Below are positions 18,057 to 27,855 of a stretch of 64,000 nucleotides of DNA, in pieces. The translations under genes were made by a program, and so were the position numbers. Each line of letters starts with the position of its first letter. Position 1 is the first letter of the stretch. Location of the stretch: contig CAVOKY010000005.1 in NCBI GenBank assembly GCA_963696645.1, positions 992,001 to 1,056,000 of the forward strand. Direction: 5' to 3'. Below the pieces are notes generated by a model, which ran no database searches, was not told the origin of the DNA, and saw only the letters and a program-made list of their open reading frames with translations. Origin of the DNA: JAMXLO01 sp963696645 (lineage in GTDB: Bacteria > Pseudomonadota > Alphaproteobacteria > Acetobacterales > Acetobacteraceae).

Positions 18057-19397
18057 ATGAGCAATCGGTGGAGACCGGGAAGCGCCGGTAAACTGGCGAG
18101 CCTGACGGCGGTCGCTCTGCTGTTGGCATTGGCGCTTGCGGCGGCCGCGCTGCCATGGATCATGCCATCGAAAGACGACGCGGCACGTCACGTCGCCGCG
18201 GTTTGCATCTTCACCGCGAGCTATCTGGCACTCGCGGTCGGCAAGGTGCCGGGCCTGTCGATCGACCGCGCCGGCGTCGCCCTGGTCGGCGCCTGCCTGA
18301 TGGTGGCGTCTGGAGTCGTTACGCTAGACGATGCCTACCGCGCTGTCGATATGGCAACCATCACGCTGCTGCTTGGCATGATGATCGTGGTCGCCAACCT
18401 CCGCATCTCCGGCTTCTTCGCACTGGTCAATGCCTGGGTGGCGCGCGGGGTGCACCGGCCAACGATGCTGCTGGCAGCTATCGTTCTGGTGTCCGGCGCG
18501 TTCTCTGCCTTCCTGGTGAACGATGCGATCTGCCTGGTGATGGCGCCGCTGGTGCTGGAGCTGACACTCAGCCTTCGACGCAATCCGGTACCCTATCTGT
18601 TGGCGGTAGCGATGGCGTCGAATGTCGGCTCGACGGCGACTATCACCGGCAATCCGCAGAACATGATGATCGGCAGCGTTTCGGGTATCCCGTACACGCA
18701 GTTCGCGGCGGCATTGGCGCCCGTGGCGCTGATCGGCCTGGTGCTGACACTCGTGCTGCTGGTCCTGTTGCATCGCGCGGAATTGGGGGGCGACGATTTG
18801 CAACCGCGATTGCCGCACCCGCGGGCCAATCGTGTGCTGGTGGTGCGTTCACTGGTGGCTACCGCGGTTGTGGTGGCGCTGTTCTTCGCCGGTCAACCGC
18901 CGGCGAAGGCCGCGATCGTGATCGGTGCGCTGCTGCTGCTGACGCGGCGAGTGAAGAGCGCGCGTGTCTATGCCGAGATCGATTGGTCGCTGCTGCTGAT
19001 GTTTTCCGGACTATTCATCATCGTCGCCGGCGCCCAACGGGAATTGCTGACGCCGCAGATGATCGACATTGTCGGGCGGCTGCATCTTGCCACGATACCG
19101 ATGCTTGCCTTTGTCACTGCGGCGCTGTCGAACATTGTCAGCAATGTTCCGGCCGTGTTGCTGTTGAAGCCGTTCGTTGCCGCGCTGCCGGACCACAATC
19201 GCGCGTGGCTGGTGATCGCCATGGCATCCACGCTGGCCGGCAATTTTACTGTGCTGGGCTCGATCGCCAACCTGATCGTAGTGGAGAAGGCGGCGCGGCG
19301 CGGCATCGTGATCGGGTTCTGGGATTACTTCCGCGTCGGTGCGCCGCTGACCGTGCTGACACTGGTGGTCGGAACGCTGTGGCTGATGTGGACGTGA
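18057..19397 (+). CDS. SLC13/ArsB-like anion permease
   Basis: 446 residues, strongly hydrophobic, about 10-12 spans. The family signature ITGNPQNMMIG lies near residue 200, in the middle re-entrant region, and a late SNIVSNVPAVLLL is also typical of the ArsB/NhaD/CitT superfamily. It moves an anion or di/tricarboxylate across the inner membrane, substrate unknown. It starts directly after the VOC gene stop. Confidence 0.82.
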   Translation: MSNRWRPGSAGKLASLTAVALLLALALAAAALPWIMPSKDDAARHVAAVCIFTASYLALAVGKVPGLSIDRAGVALVGACLMVASGVVTLDDAYRAVDMATITLLLGMMIVVANLRISGFFALVNAWVARGVHRPTMLLAAIVLVSGAFSAFLVNDAICLVMAPLVLELTLSLRRNPVPYLLAVAMASNVGSTATITGNPQNMMIGSVSGIPYTQFAAALAPVALIGLVLTLVLLVLLHRAELGGDDLQPRLPHPRANRVLVVRSLVATAVVVALFFAGQPPAKAAIVIGALLLLTRRVKSARVYAEIDWSLLLMFSGLFIIVAGAQRELLTPQMIDIVGRLHLATIPMLAFVTAALSNIVSNVPAVLLLKPFVAALPDHNRAWLVIAMASTLAGNFTVLGSIANLIVVEKAARRGIVIGFWDYFRVGAPLTVLTLVVGTLWLMWT

Positions 19398-19450
19398 GGA
19401 ACCTTGCGCGTCGGTCTGGCGTTGATGGCAGACACGCAAAGGAGGCCGCA

Positions 19451-19666
19451 ATGGATCGTCGCATCCGGATTCTCGAAGAGTCGCTGTGGCCAAAGGTTCC
19501 CGGCGAGGTCATCGAGGAGGCGAAGAAGGCCGCCATTGCCGAGCCGAGCTGGATCGCGATGCAAGGCAACGGGCATGTGGTTGCAATGGAGCCTCCCGGC
19601 AGCCCCGACGCGGCGACGGGCGATGTGATCTATATCGCCGAGGTCAGTCCGGCAGAGGCACGATAG
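19451..19666 (+). CDS. small hypothetical protein, 71 residues
   Basis: A 71-residue open frame beginning MDRRIRILEESLWPKVPG, with an almost ideal ribosome site (aaaggagg) six bases before ATG 19451. It is 53 bases after the permease stop and may be co-transcribed with it. The N-terminal half is helix-prone and charged; the rest is hydrophilic. No family recognised. Its 3' end overlaps the phnX end on the other strand by 23 bases. Confidence 0.65.
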   Translation: MDRRIRILEESLWPKVPGEVIEEAKKAAIAEPSWIAMQGNGHVVAMEPPGSPDAATGDVIYIAEVSPAEAR

Positions 19667-20513
19667 CGGGTTGTCGGCGGCCTCCCTCGGTAGGGGCGAC
19701 ACTGCCCTGGCCTGGGAGCTTCCCGGAGGCGAGACGCACATCGATCTCCGCAATCGCCCGCGGCAGATCGGCGATGCTGTCGATCACCATGTCGGCATCA
19801 CCCAGTTCGAACGCAGCCTGTTCACGAAATTGGGCGCGCTCCGCATCTGACAGCGCGGCGAGTTCTTCGGCGGACAGGCCGACCGCGTTGCCGGTGAGGG
19901 CGATGCCGATCGTCCAGGTTCCCGCCGCGCGCCCTTCGCCGATGCCGGGCGCGGTGTCATCGACTTTCACCACGCATGCGGCCGGCCATACGCCAAGTTT
20001 CGCCATGGCGTACCACATCATCAGCGGCGAGGGCCGTCCAGCGGGCAGATCGCCGGCGCACACCGTCAATTCCGGCCGGTAGCCCGCCCCCGCAGCGAGC
20101 GGTTCCAGAACGTCCATGATGGGACGCGTATAGCCGGTGGTGCCGGCAATCCTGATGCCGCGCTGGCACAGCGCGTCGATCGCCGCGATCGCTCCTGGGA
20201 TGATGTCGGCGTGATCGCGCACGGCGGCGATATTTATCGGCTCGAACACCTGGAAGATCGCATCAACATCGGCTTCGGCGAAGGCGCGCCCATGCGTCGC
20301 GCGCCATGCCGCGGCGATCGCAGGTGCTTGGCCCACCGCGCGGATGTGGTCCCATTTCGCCATCCCCATTGGGCCGCGCGCGTCGGCGATGCTGACAGTG
20401 ACGCCGAATTGCGCGAAGGCACGGACGAAGGCGCCCATTGGCGCGCGACTGCCGTGGTCCACGACAGTACCGGCCCAGTCGAGGATGGCGGCTTTCAGGT
20501 GCGGGTGATCCAT
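19644..20513 (-). CDS. phnX: phosphonoacetaldehyde hydrolase (phosphonatase)
   Basis: 289 residues of the HAD superfamily. The nucleophile motif LDWAGTVVDH places Asp12, and the cap motif PMGMAKWDHIRA places Lys53. These match the Asp12 nucleophile and Lys53 Schiff-base residue of the Bacillus cereus phosphonatase family. A TTGYT segment and the HAD end motif VKVDDTAPGIGEG are also present. It splits phosphonoacetaldehyde to acetaldehyde and phosphate. It is divergent from the PLP enzyme by 53 bases, so both probably share a control region. ATG 20513 is the best start. Confidence 0.92.
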   Translation of the reverse strand: MDHPHLKAAILDWAGTVVDHGSRAPMGAFVRAFAQFGVTVSIADARGPMGMAKWDHIRAVGQAPAIAAAWRATHGRAFAEADVDAIFQVFEPINIAAVRDHADIIPGAIAAIDALCQRGIRIAGTTGYTRPIMDVLEPLAAGAGYRPELTVCAGDLPAGRPSPLMMWYAMAKLGVWPAACVVKVDDTAPGIGEGRAAGTWTIGIALTGNAVGLSAEELAALSDAERAQFREQAAFELGDADMVIDSIADLPRAIAEIDVRLASGKLPGQGSVAPTEGGRRQPAIVPLPD

Positions 20514-20566
20514 GCATCGGATACCAGCACGCTTGTCCCTGCGCCGCCAATCGCCCAGCATGGGGC

Positions 20567-21925
20567 ATGCACGAGCGCAGCGAAGGCGACCTCAATCTCG
20601 GCGACGCGCGCGCCGCCTGGCAGCGCGACTACATGGATGCGGAGACGCGTGTTCTGCTGGATGAGGATGCACGATGGTTTCTACATCAGGCGCTGTCTAC
20701 GCCGTGCCTGAATGTGGTGGAGCGAGCCGAAGGGATTTATCTGATCGACACTGCCGGCCGGCGGATCATGGATTTCCACGGCAACACAGTGCACCAGGTC
20801 GGCTATGGCCATCCGCGAGTGATCGAGGCCGTGACACGACAATTGGCCACCCTACCGTTCTCACCACGGCGTTACACAAACCGCGCGGCGATCGAGCTGG
20901 CGAGGCGACTGGCGGGGTTGGCGCCGGGAACGCTGAACAAGGTGCTGTTCGCGCCGAGTGGCGCGGCGGCGATCGGGATGGCGTTGAAACTCGCGCGCCA
21001 AGCGACGGGGCGACACAAGACGCTGTCGATGTGGGATGCGTTCCATGGCGCGTCACTGGATGCGATTTCGGTCGGTGGAGAGGCGATCTTCCGGCGTGAT
21101 GCGGGTCCGCTATTGCCGGGGACAGAACACGTGCCGCCGCCTGCATTGGCGTCACGCTTTTTTGGCGATGATGGGCGTGCGCATGAGCGGCTGGCGGATT
21201 ACATCGATTATGTGCTGGAGGTGCAAGGCGACGTCGGTGCGGTGATCGCCGAACCGGTGCGCTGGACGACTCTGGAGGCACCGCCAGCAGATTTCTGGCC
21301 ACGCGTGCGGGCAAGCTGCGACCGTCATGGTGCATTGCTGATCTTCGACGAGATCCCGAGTTGCCTCGGTCGCACGGGTACGATGTTCGCGTGCGAGCAG
21401 ACGGGATGCACGCCGGACATGCTGGTGTTGGGCAAGGGCTTGGGCGGTGGTGTGTTCCCGATGGCAGCGCTGATCGCGCGCGAGGACCTGGATGTGGCGT
21501 CAGATCGCGCGCTTGGTCATTACACGCATGAGAAGAGCTCGGTCGGTTGCGCGGCGGCACTTGCGACGCTGAACGTGATTCGAGACGAAGGCTTGCTGGA
21601 GCGTTCGCGGGTGCTTGGCGCGCATGGGTTGCAGCGGCTGCGTGCAATGCGGGCGGAGCACGCCGCAATCCGAACGGTGCGCGGGTTGGGGGTTTCGTTC
21701 GGTGTGGAAGTGGCTGACGCGGCTCTGGCCGAGGCGGTGATGTATCGATGTCTGGCGGAAGGGCTGAACTTCAAGGTGGGCGGCGGCGATGTGCTGACGC
21801 TATGCCCACCGTTGACGATCACGCAGGGCGAGTTGGATGCAGCGATCGATATTCTGGATGCGGCGATGCAATCGCTCCCTGTCACTACGAGAAGCGCCGC
21901 AACGAAGCAATCCCCGTCGGCATAG
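20567..21925 (+). CDS. class III PLP enzyme, probable (R)-1-hydroxy-2-aminoethylphosphonate ammonia-lyase (PbfA-like)
   Basis: 452 residues of the class III aminotransferase fold. PLP features are FDEIPSCLGRTG and the lysine of VLGKGLGGG. The early part (ARWFLHQALSTPCLN, FHGNTVHQVGYGHPRV, SPRRYTN, WDAFHGASLDAIS) fits the PbfA group found next to phosphonatase genes. PbfA eliminates ammonia from (R)-1-hydroxy-2-aminoethylphosphonate to give phosphonoacetaldehyde, the PhnX substrate. The group assignment is from memory of family sequences and gene context; an ordinary transaminase is the alternative. The last ~16 residues (from about 437) lie inside a dispersed repeat, so the tail is probably not ancestral. 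Confidence 0.8.
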   Translation: MHERSEGDLNLGDARAAWQRDYMDAETRVLLDEDARWFLHQALSTPCLNVVERAEGIYLIDTAGRRIMDFHGNTVHQVGYGHPRVIEAVTRQLATLPFSPRRYTNRAAIELARRLAGLAPGTLNKVLFAPSGAAAIGMALKLARQATGRHKTLSMWDAFHGASLDAISVGGEAIFRRDAGPLLPGTEHVPPPALASRFFGDDGRAHERLADYIDYVLEVQGDVGAVIAEPVRWTTLEAPPADFWPRVRASCDRHGALLIFDEIPSCLGRTGTMFACEQTGCTPDMLVLGKGLGGGVFPMAALIAREDLDVASDRALGHYTHEKSSVGCAAALATLNVIRDEGLLERSRVLGAHGLQRLRAMRAEHAAIRTVRGLGVSFGVEVADAALAEAVMYRCLAEGLNFKVGGGDVLTLCPPLTITQGELDAAIDILDAAMQSLPVTTRSAATKQSPSA

Positions 21926-22008
21926 GCTACACTGGCGCGGATATGGTCCGCCCGTGCATCACTGGCCGGGGATTGCTTCGTCGCTATGCGCCTCGCAATG
22001 ACAGGGGA
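21875..22008. repeat. dispersed palindromic repeat, copy 3 (paired arms)
   Basis: The left arm (21875-21916, tccctgtcactacgagaagc...) and the right arm (21968-22008, ggggattgcttcgtcgctat...) are inverted copies around a ~50-base loop. The left arm overlaps the 3' end of the PbfA-like gene and the right arm lies in the intergenic space before the CMD gene. Whole element could act as a terminator hairpin. Confidence 0.8.
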
Positions 22009-22038
22009 ATCGCGGCGGTCCTCGCGGCGCACGTCGAA

Positions 22039-22602
22039 TCAGAGTGGTTTCAGGGGCGGTGCCTCTCCCGCGGGCAGCGGCACGCGATCGACATTCAGCA
22101 CCATTGACACGAGGCTGTAATAGCCGACCGCGCCGATCAGATCGATCACACCACGCTCGCCAAATCGGTCGGCGATGCGCTTGAAGTTGCTGTCCGACAC
22201 CTGCCCGGTGCCGAGCAGTTCCGTGCAAAAATCGTAGACTGCGACTTCATCGTCCTGCATCGCTGAAGGGCGTGTCCCGGCGGCAATGGCATCGCAGATT
22301 TCGGTCTTAAGCCCTGCCTGGATGGCCAACCTGCGATGCGCATAGAACTCGTACTGCGCGGTCCACTTGCGCCCCGCCATGATGATCGCCATCTCGTTCA
22401 GCCGTGCCGGGATCGCGCTGGAGTAGCGCACATATGCGCCGACCCTCTGCACCAGGTCGCAGATTTCGGGACTGCGCAGCAGCGCATTGAACGGACCGCG
22501 CAAGCCCGCCCCGCGCGGTCCGGACTGAATCGCATCGGCCACCTTCTTCTGTTCCGGCGTCATGGTCTCCGGCGTCAGTTCCTTGAACCGTCGTTCGCTC
22601 AT
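22039..22602 (-). CDS. carboxymuconolactone decarboxylase (AhpD-like) family protein
   Basis: 187 residues. The CMD core reads NEMAIIMAGRKWTAQYEFYAHRR and YDFCTELLGTGQVS. The paired cysteines (CxxC) of AhpD peroxidase reductases are missing, so this is likely a CMD-like or unknown enzyme rather than a thiol antioxidant. It is 55 bases downstream of the SDR gene on the same strand, so the two may be co-transcribed. Confidence 0.82.
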   Translation of the reverse strand: MSERRFKELTPETMTPEQKKVADAIQSGPRGAGLRGPFNALLRSPEICDLVQRVGAYVRYSSAIPARLNEMAIIMAGRKWTAQYEFYAHRRLAIQAGLKTEICDAIAAGTRPSAMQDDEVAVYDFCTELLGTGQVSDSNFKRIADRFGERGVIDLIGAVGYYSLVSMVLNVDRVPLPAGEAPPLKPL

Positions 22603-22657
22603 CTTGCTTCTCCCTCACGCATGATCTTGGATGTAAGCCCAATCACGGGTCCGGCCA

Positions 22658-23464
22658 TCATGGCGATGCCAAAATCAGGCCGCCATCGACGATGATTTCC
22701 GTCCCGGTAATATAGTTGGCCTCGTCCGACACCAGGAACAACACGGCATGCGCGACATCCCATGCGGTGCCCATCCGCCCCATCGGCGTACGCGCATTGC
22801 GACTGGCGATCAGCGCCGCCGCATCGTTGCCGGCAACCGTGCGCGCCAGGCGATATTCCACCAGCGGTGTATGCATCAGTCCCGGCACGACGGTGTTGCA
22901 GCGGATGCCTTTCTTCACGAAGGCGCCGGCGGTGGAGCGGGTGAACTGGATGATCGCGGCCTTGCTCGCGCTGTAGCCGACATGCACGCGACCGCCATGC
23001 CCGTCGTTGCGCAGTCCTGCGACGGACGACAGGTTGACGATAGCGCCGTTGCCCTGCGCCTCCATGACCGGCAGCACATATTTGCAGCCAAGAAATGCGG
23101 TCTTCAAGTTCATGTCGATCTGGTGATCCCAGACTTCCTCGGTCATGGTCACCGGATCGCCGGGTGCGGAGCCGCCAACATTGTTCACCAGAATGTCGAT
23201 CCGCTTGAACCGATCGATGCAGGCCTGCACCATCTCGGCCACCTCGACCGACTTCAGCATGTCGCAGCGATGCACAGCGCAGGTGTTGCCTTCGCCTTCG
23301 ATGATCTGCCGCGTTTCGTTCGCCGCGACCTCGTTGATGTCGACCAGGAACACCGACGCTCCCTGGCGCGCGAGCAGTGTCGCGGTTGCCTTGCCGTTGC
23401 CCCAGCCTGGGCCTACCGAGCCCGCGCCGGTGACGATCGCCACCTTGTCATTCAAGTCCAGCAT
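22658..23464 (-). CDS. short-chain dehydrogenase/reductase
   Basis: 268 residues. The Rossmann motif is unusual: GAGSVGPGWGNGKA, with an insert compared with TGxxxGIG. NNVGG, NLSSVAG, YSASK and the end IIVDGG are classical. It acts on an unknown hydroxy or keto compound with NAD(P). The start at 23464 is followed by MLDLNDKVAIVTG. The stop is upstream of the CMD gene on the same strand. Confidence 0.88.
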   Translation of the reverse strand: MLDLNDKVAIVTGAGSVGPGWGNGKATATLLARQGASVFLVDINEVAANETRQIIEGEGNTCAVHRCDMLKSVEVAEMVQACIDRFKRIDILVNNVGGSAPGDPVTMTEEVWDHQIDMNLKTAFLGCKYVLPVMEAQGNGAIVNLSSVAGLRNDGHGGRVHVGYSASKAAIIQFTRSTAGAFVKKGIRCNTVVPGLMHTPLVEYRLARTVAGNDAAALIASRNARTPMGRMGTAWDVAHAVLFLVSDEANYITGTEIIVDGGLILASP

Positions 23465-23517
23465 TCGGATGTCCTCCCGGCTTGCACGCCAAGCTTACGG
23501 CGGCGACGCAATGCGCG

Positions 23518-26500
23518 CTACACCGCATCATGCACTGTTGCCGGTTGCTTTCTCGGTCTGCGCCACTCCTCGAAGCGTTGCAGGATCACGAAGAACGACG
23601 GTACGAACAGCACGGCCAGGCAGGTCGATGCGAGCATGCCGCTGAACACCGCGAGTCCGAGCGAGATGCGGGCATTGGCCCCCGCGCCGGTCGCGGTCAC
23701 CAATGGGACCACGCCGAGTATGAACGCGAACGATGTCATCAGGATCGGGCGGAAGCGCGCGCGCGCGCCATCGATCGCCGCCTGCAGGATCGGTTCGCCT
23801 TCGATGCGCCGCTCGCGCGCGACTTCGACAATCAGAATGGCATTCTTCGCCGAAAGCGCGATCAGCAGCACCAGGCCGATCTGCGTATAGAGATTGTTGG
23901 CGACACCCAGGGCGGTCAGCGCGATCACCGGGCCGAGCAGCGACAGCGGCACTGCCAGGATGACCGACAACGGTGCGATCCAGCTTTCGTATTGGCCGGC
24001 CAGGCAAAGATACACCAGGAGCAGGCCCAATCCGAAGGCGTAGATGATCTGGTCGCCGACGGCCTTTTCCTGATACGACATTGCGGTCCAGTCGTAGGCG
24101 GCGCCGCGCGGCAGTGTCTTGTCGGCGATCTGTTCCATCAGCGATAGCGCCTCACCGGAACTGAAGCCTCGCCCTGGGCCGCCGACGATGGTGGCGGTCG
24201 GATACAGGTTGTACAGGCTGATCAGGGCTGGTCCAACCGTCTGGCGCACCTGCACCAACGTGCCGAGCGGGATCATCTTGCCGTCCTGGCTGCGCACCGA
24301 AAGCTGCTCGATATCGCGTGGCTGCAAGCGGTATTTCGCATCAGCCTGCACATAGACCTGGAAGGTGCGGCCGAATTTGTTGAACTGGTTGACGTAGCTG
24401 GAGCCGATGTAAGCGGACAGCGCCGCGAACACGTCGCCTACCGATACTTGCAGCGTCTCCGCCTTCACACGGTCCACCAGGACCTGAAGTTGCGGCACTC
24501 CGGCGCGGAACGAGGTGACCAGGTGCGTGAGGCCGCTCTGCGTGTTGCCGTCGGCGACGATCGTACGGCTTAGCGTCTGAAGCTTGGTATAGTCGAAGCC
24601 GCCGTCGCGCAGTTCAACCTGCATGGTAAAGCCGCTGGCATTGCCGATGCCCTGGATTGGCGGCGGGATCAATACGAACGCTGCGGCATCCGGCAGCTTG
24701 TCCAGCTTTCCCTGGAGGTTCTGATACAGCGACAGCAGATCGGCGCCGGTGCCTTTGCCGCGCTGGCTCCAGTCCTTCAGCACCACGTAGGCGACACCGG
24801 CGTTCGGCAGCGTTGCACTGTTGTCGAGCACGGAAATCCCGCTGATCGCCACAACGCTGTCCACGCCAGGCGTTGCCAGTGCGAGCTTCGTCACGTCATC
24901 CAATGCTGCCTGCGTGCGGCCAAGTGCTGAGCCGTCCGGCAGTTGCACGCCGACCATGACGTAGCCCTGGTCCTCGATCGGGATGAACGCGGTCGGCAGG
25001 CGAGCGATGCCCCACACGCCAATCCCGGCCACGGCCAGTGCGACGATCGCCATCATCCCGCTGTGCGCAGCCATGCCAGCGATCAATCTGGCGTAGGCTC
25101 GTTCGATCGGATCGTAGACCCGGTTGAAGCCGCGAAACACGAAGTTGCGCTGTTCCGGCGGCACTGGATGGCGCAGCCACAGCGCGCATTGCGTCGGCTT
25201 CAGCGTCGCGGCATTGATTGCGCTGATGACGGCGGTGGCCGCGATCACCAGGGCGAACTGCGAGTACATCTGCCCCGTGAGGCCTGGCAGGAAAGCCGCC
25301 GGGATGAACACCGACATCAGCACCAGGGTGATGCCGATGATCGGACCCATACAGTTCGCTCATCGCCTTGACGGCGGCATCGTGCGGCGAAAGGCCGCGC
25401 TCGATGTGGTGGGCCGCGCCTTCGACGATCACGATGGCATCATCCACCACTATGCCGATCGCCAGGATGATGGCGAACAATGTCGACAGGTTCACGGTGA
25501 AGCCCATCGCCGCCATCGCCGCGAATGCACCGATGATGGTTACCGGCACGGTGGTCGCCGGCACCAGCATGGCTCGCCAATCCTGCAGAAACACCAGGAT
25601 GACGATCAGCACCAGCACCGCCGCCTCGATCAGAGTCTTGTAGACCTCGTGGATCGATGCGGTGACGAACTTCGTCGTGTCGAACGGAACGGTGTAGCTC
25701 AGGCCTTGTGGAAACGATTTGGCCAGCTCTGCCATCTTGGCGTTCACTGCCGTCGCCACGTTCAGCGCGTTGGCGTCCGGCAATTGGTAGATTGCGATGC
25801 CGGCCGCCGGTTTGCCATTCAGCTCGAAAGGCGATGGAATAGGTCTGCGCGCCAAGCTCAACGCGCGCGACGTCCTTTACCCGGGTGATCTGGCCACCGT
25901 TGGCATTGTCCACCTTGACGATGATGTTACCGAACTCGGCAGGGTCCGTCAGCCTGCCCTCGACATTCACCGTGTACTGGAAATCCTGCCCTGCTGGTGC
26001 TGGGGGTGAGCCGATCTGGCCGGCGGTGACCTGCTGGCTCTGCTGCTGGATGACATTGATCACATCCGCCGGCGTCAGTCCGCGCGCGTACAGCTTCTGC
26101 GGATCGAGCCAGATCCGCATGGAATACTGCCCGACCCCGAACACACCGACATTGCCCACGCCAGGCACGCGCGACAACTCCGGCACCAGCGTAATCGTCG
26201 CGTAGTTGCTGAGGAACAGGCTATCGTAACGATGGTCCGGCGAGGTCAGCGTGACGATCTGGAGGATCGACGTGGACTTCTGCTGCACGGTCACGCCCTG
26301 CAACTGCACTGCCTGCGGCAAGCGAGGCCAGCGCAGCGGAAACGCGATTCTGCACCAGCACCTGGGCGAAATTCAGGTCGGTGCCGATCTGGAATGTCAC
26401 CGATCAGCGTGTAGCTGCCATCCGATGCGCTGGTGGACTGCATGTACAGCATGCCCTGCACGCCATTCACCTGCTGTTCAATCGGCAGGGCGACGGTGTT

Positions 26501-26677
26501 CATCACCGTCTCGGCGCTTGCACCGGGGTAGCGCGTGGTGACCGAGACGGTCGGCGGCACGACGTTGGGGTACTGTGCGACCGGCAGGGCGAATAGTGCG
26601 ACCGCGCCCAGCAGGACGATGACGATGGCCAGCACATTGGCCAGGACCGGGCGGTTGATGAAGAATGTCGAGATCAT
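23518..26677 (-). pseudogene. RND multidrug efflux permease (HAE1/AcrB-like), four frameshifts
   Basis: The start at 26677 reads MISTFFINRPVLANVLAIV, the standard HAE1 N-terminus. Frame changes fall near 26403, 26321, 25829 and 25348. Each is repaired by deleting one base (for example, a t in gatcggtg, or a g in tatgggtccg), and the joined protein then has the usual landmarks: YPGASAETV, IGIVVDDAIVIVEGA, FLPGLTGQMY, and the end TCLAVLFVPSFFVILQR. Total 3160 nt minus 4 gives 1052 codons including stop, the length of AcrB-type pumps. It exports drugs or solvents with the MFP encoded 7 bases upstream. No outer-membrane channel gene is adjacent. As read it cannot make a whole pump. Confidence 0.88.
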
Positions 26678-26684
26678 TGGACGA

Positions 26685-27855
26685 TCACGACTTGCCCGGC
26701 TCGGCGTCGGTGGAAATCGTCGTGTCCTGTGGCGCGACCTTCTCGCCGGGGATCGCCTTCTGGATGCCGCTGACAACGACCCTGTCATCCGGCGCAAGTC
26801 CCGACGCGATCGCCCGCAGCCTGCCGACCAGTTGCGCGGTCTTTACCGTGCGCTGCTGCACCACGTTGTCGTTGTCCACCACCAGCAGATAGCGGCCGCT
26901 CTGATCGGCGCCCAGCGCCTGATCGGGGACCAGGAGTGCATTGACTTTTTGCAGCGCCAGCGGCACGCGAATGCGCAGGAACATGCCGGGCATCAAGGCA
27001 TGGTCGCCATTTTCCAGCAGCCCGCGCACGGTCAGTGTGCCGGTCGTTGGGTCGATCTCGGGCGCCACGTAGTTCAGCTTGCCGACATGCGGATAGCCGT
27101 TCTCATTCATCAGTCCGACCTCGACCGGCACGTTGGTTAGGTCGGGAGCCTTGATGCCGCGCTGGGCAAGTGCGGCTTTGATGCGCAGAACGTCCTGTTC
27201 GCTGACGGTGAACGAGGCGTAGATCGGATCGAGCTGTATGATGGTAGCGAGTTTGGTCGGGCCATTGACCCCGACCAGCGCGCCCACCGACTGTAGATGT
27301 GCGGTGACAATGCCGTCGAACGGCGCGGTGACGCGCGTGTAGCCAAGATTGATCGCCGCCAGCGTCACGCCGGCCTGCTGATTGGTCAGATTTGCCTGAT
27401 TGGTATCGCGCGTCGCGCGCGCCTGAGTCCACCACCGACTGCGAAGCGAAATCGTTGCGCCCGAGTGAGGACTGGCGAACGAATTCCGCCTGCGATTGAA
27501 CAAGTTGGGCTTGGGTGGCCGCCACCGTCGCCTGCGCCTGCTGCAGCTTTGCCTGATACGGTGTCGGCTCTACAACGAACAGTGTGTCGCCTTGCTTGGC
27601 GTCTGCGCCATCCTTGTAGTCGATCGACTGCAGGAAGCCTTCCACGCGCGCGACGAGATCGACCTGATTATACGCGACTGCATTGCCTGTGACCTCCAGG
27701 TACGGCAGCACCGACTGCTGCAACGGCTTCGCCACGCCGACTTGAGGCGGTGGCGGTGGCGCATAGGCGTTCTCTTTCTTACACGCTGCGGTGGCCGCCA
27801 GCGTCAGTGCCAGCGCCGCCAGGCAATGCAGCCGTAGCTGAAATCTTGTCGGCAC
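26685..27855 (-). pseudogene. RND efflux membrane-fusion lipoprotein (AcrA-like), one frameshift
   Basis: Starts at GTG 27855 behind aggggga. A signal peptide ends in the lipobox LAATAAC, so it is likely lipidated. The barrel/lipoyl part includes KQGDTLFVVEPTPYQAKLQQA and, after the frame change near 27428, GYTRVTAPFDGIVTAHL and the VSEQDVLRI segment of the periplasmic adaptor family. Deleting one base (the t before cag in gtggtggactcaggcgcg) gives 389 residues. It bridges the RND pump to an outer-membrane channel. Confidence 0.88.

Noticed and set aside
18155..19450. Open frame inside the anion permease in another frame
   Set aside because: Only the last 216 bases (from ATG 19451) have a ribosome site; the rest is a shadow of the permease.
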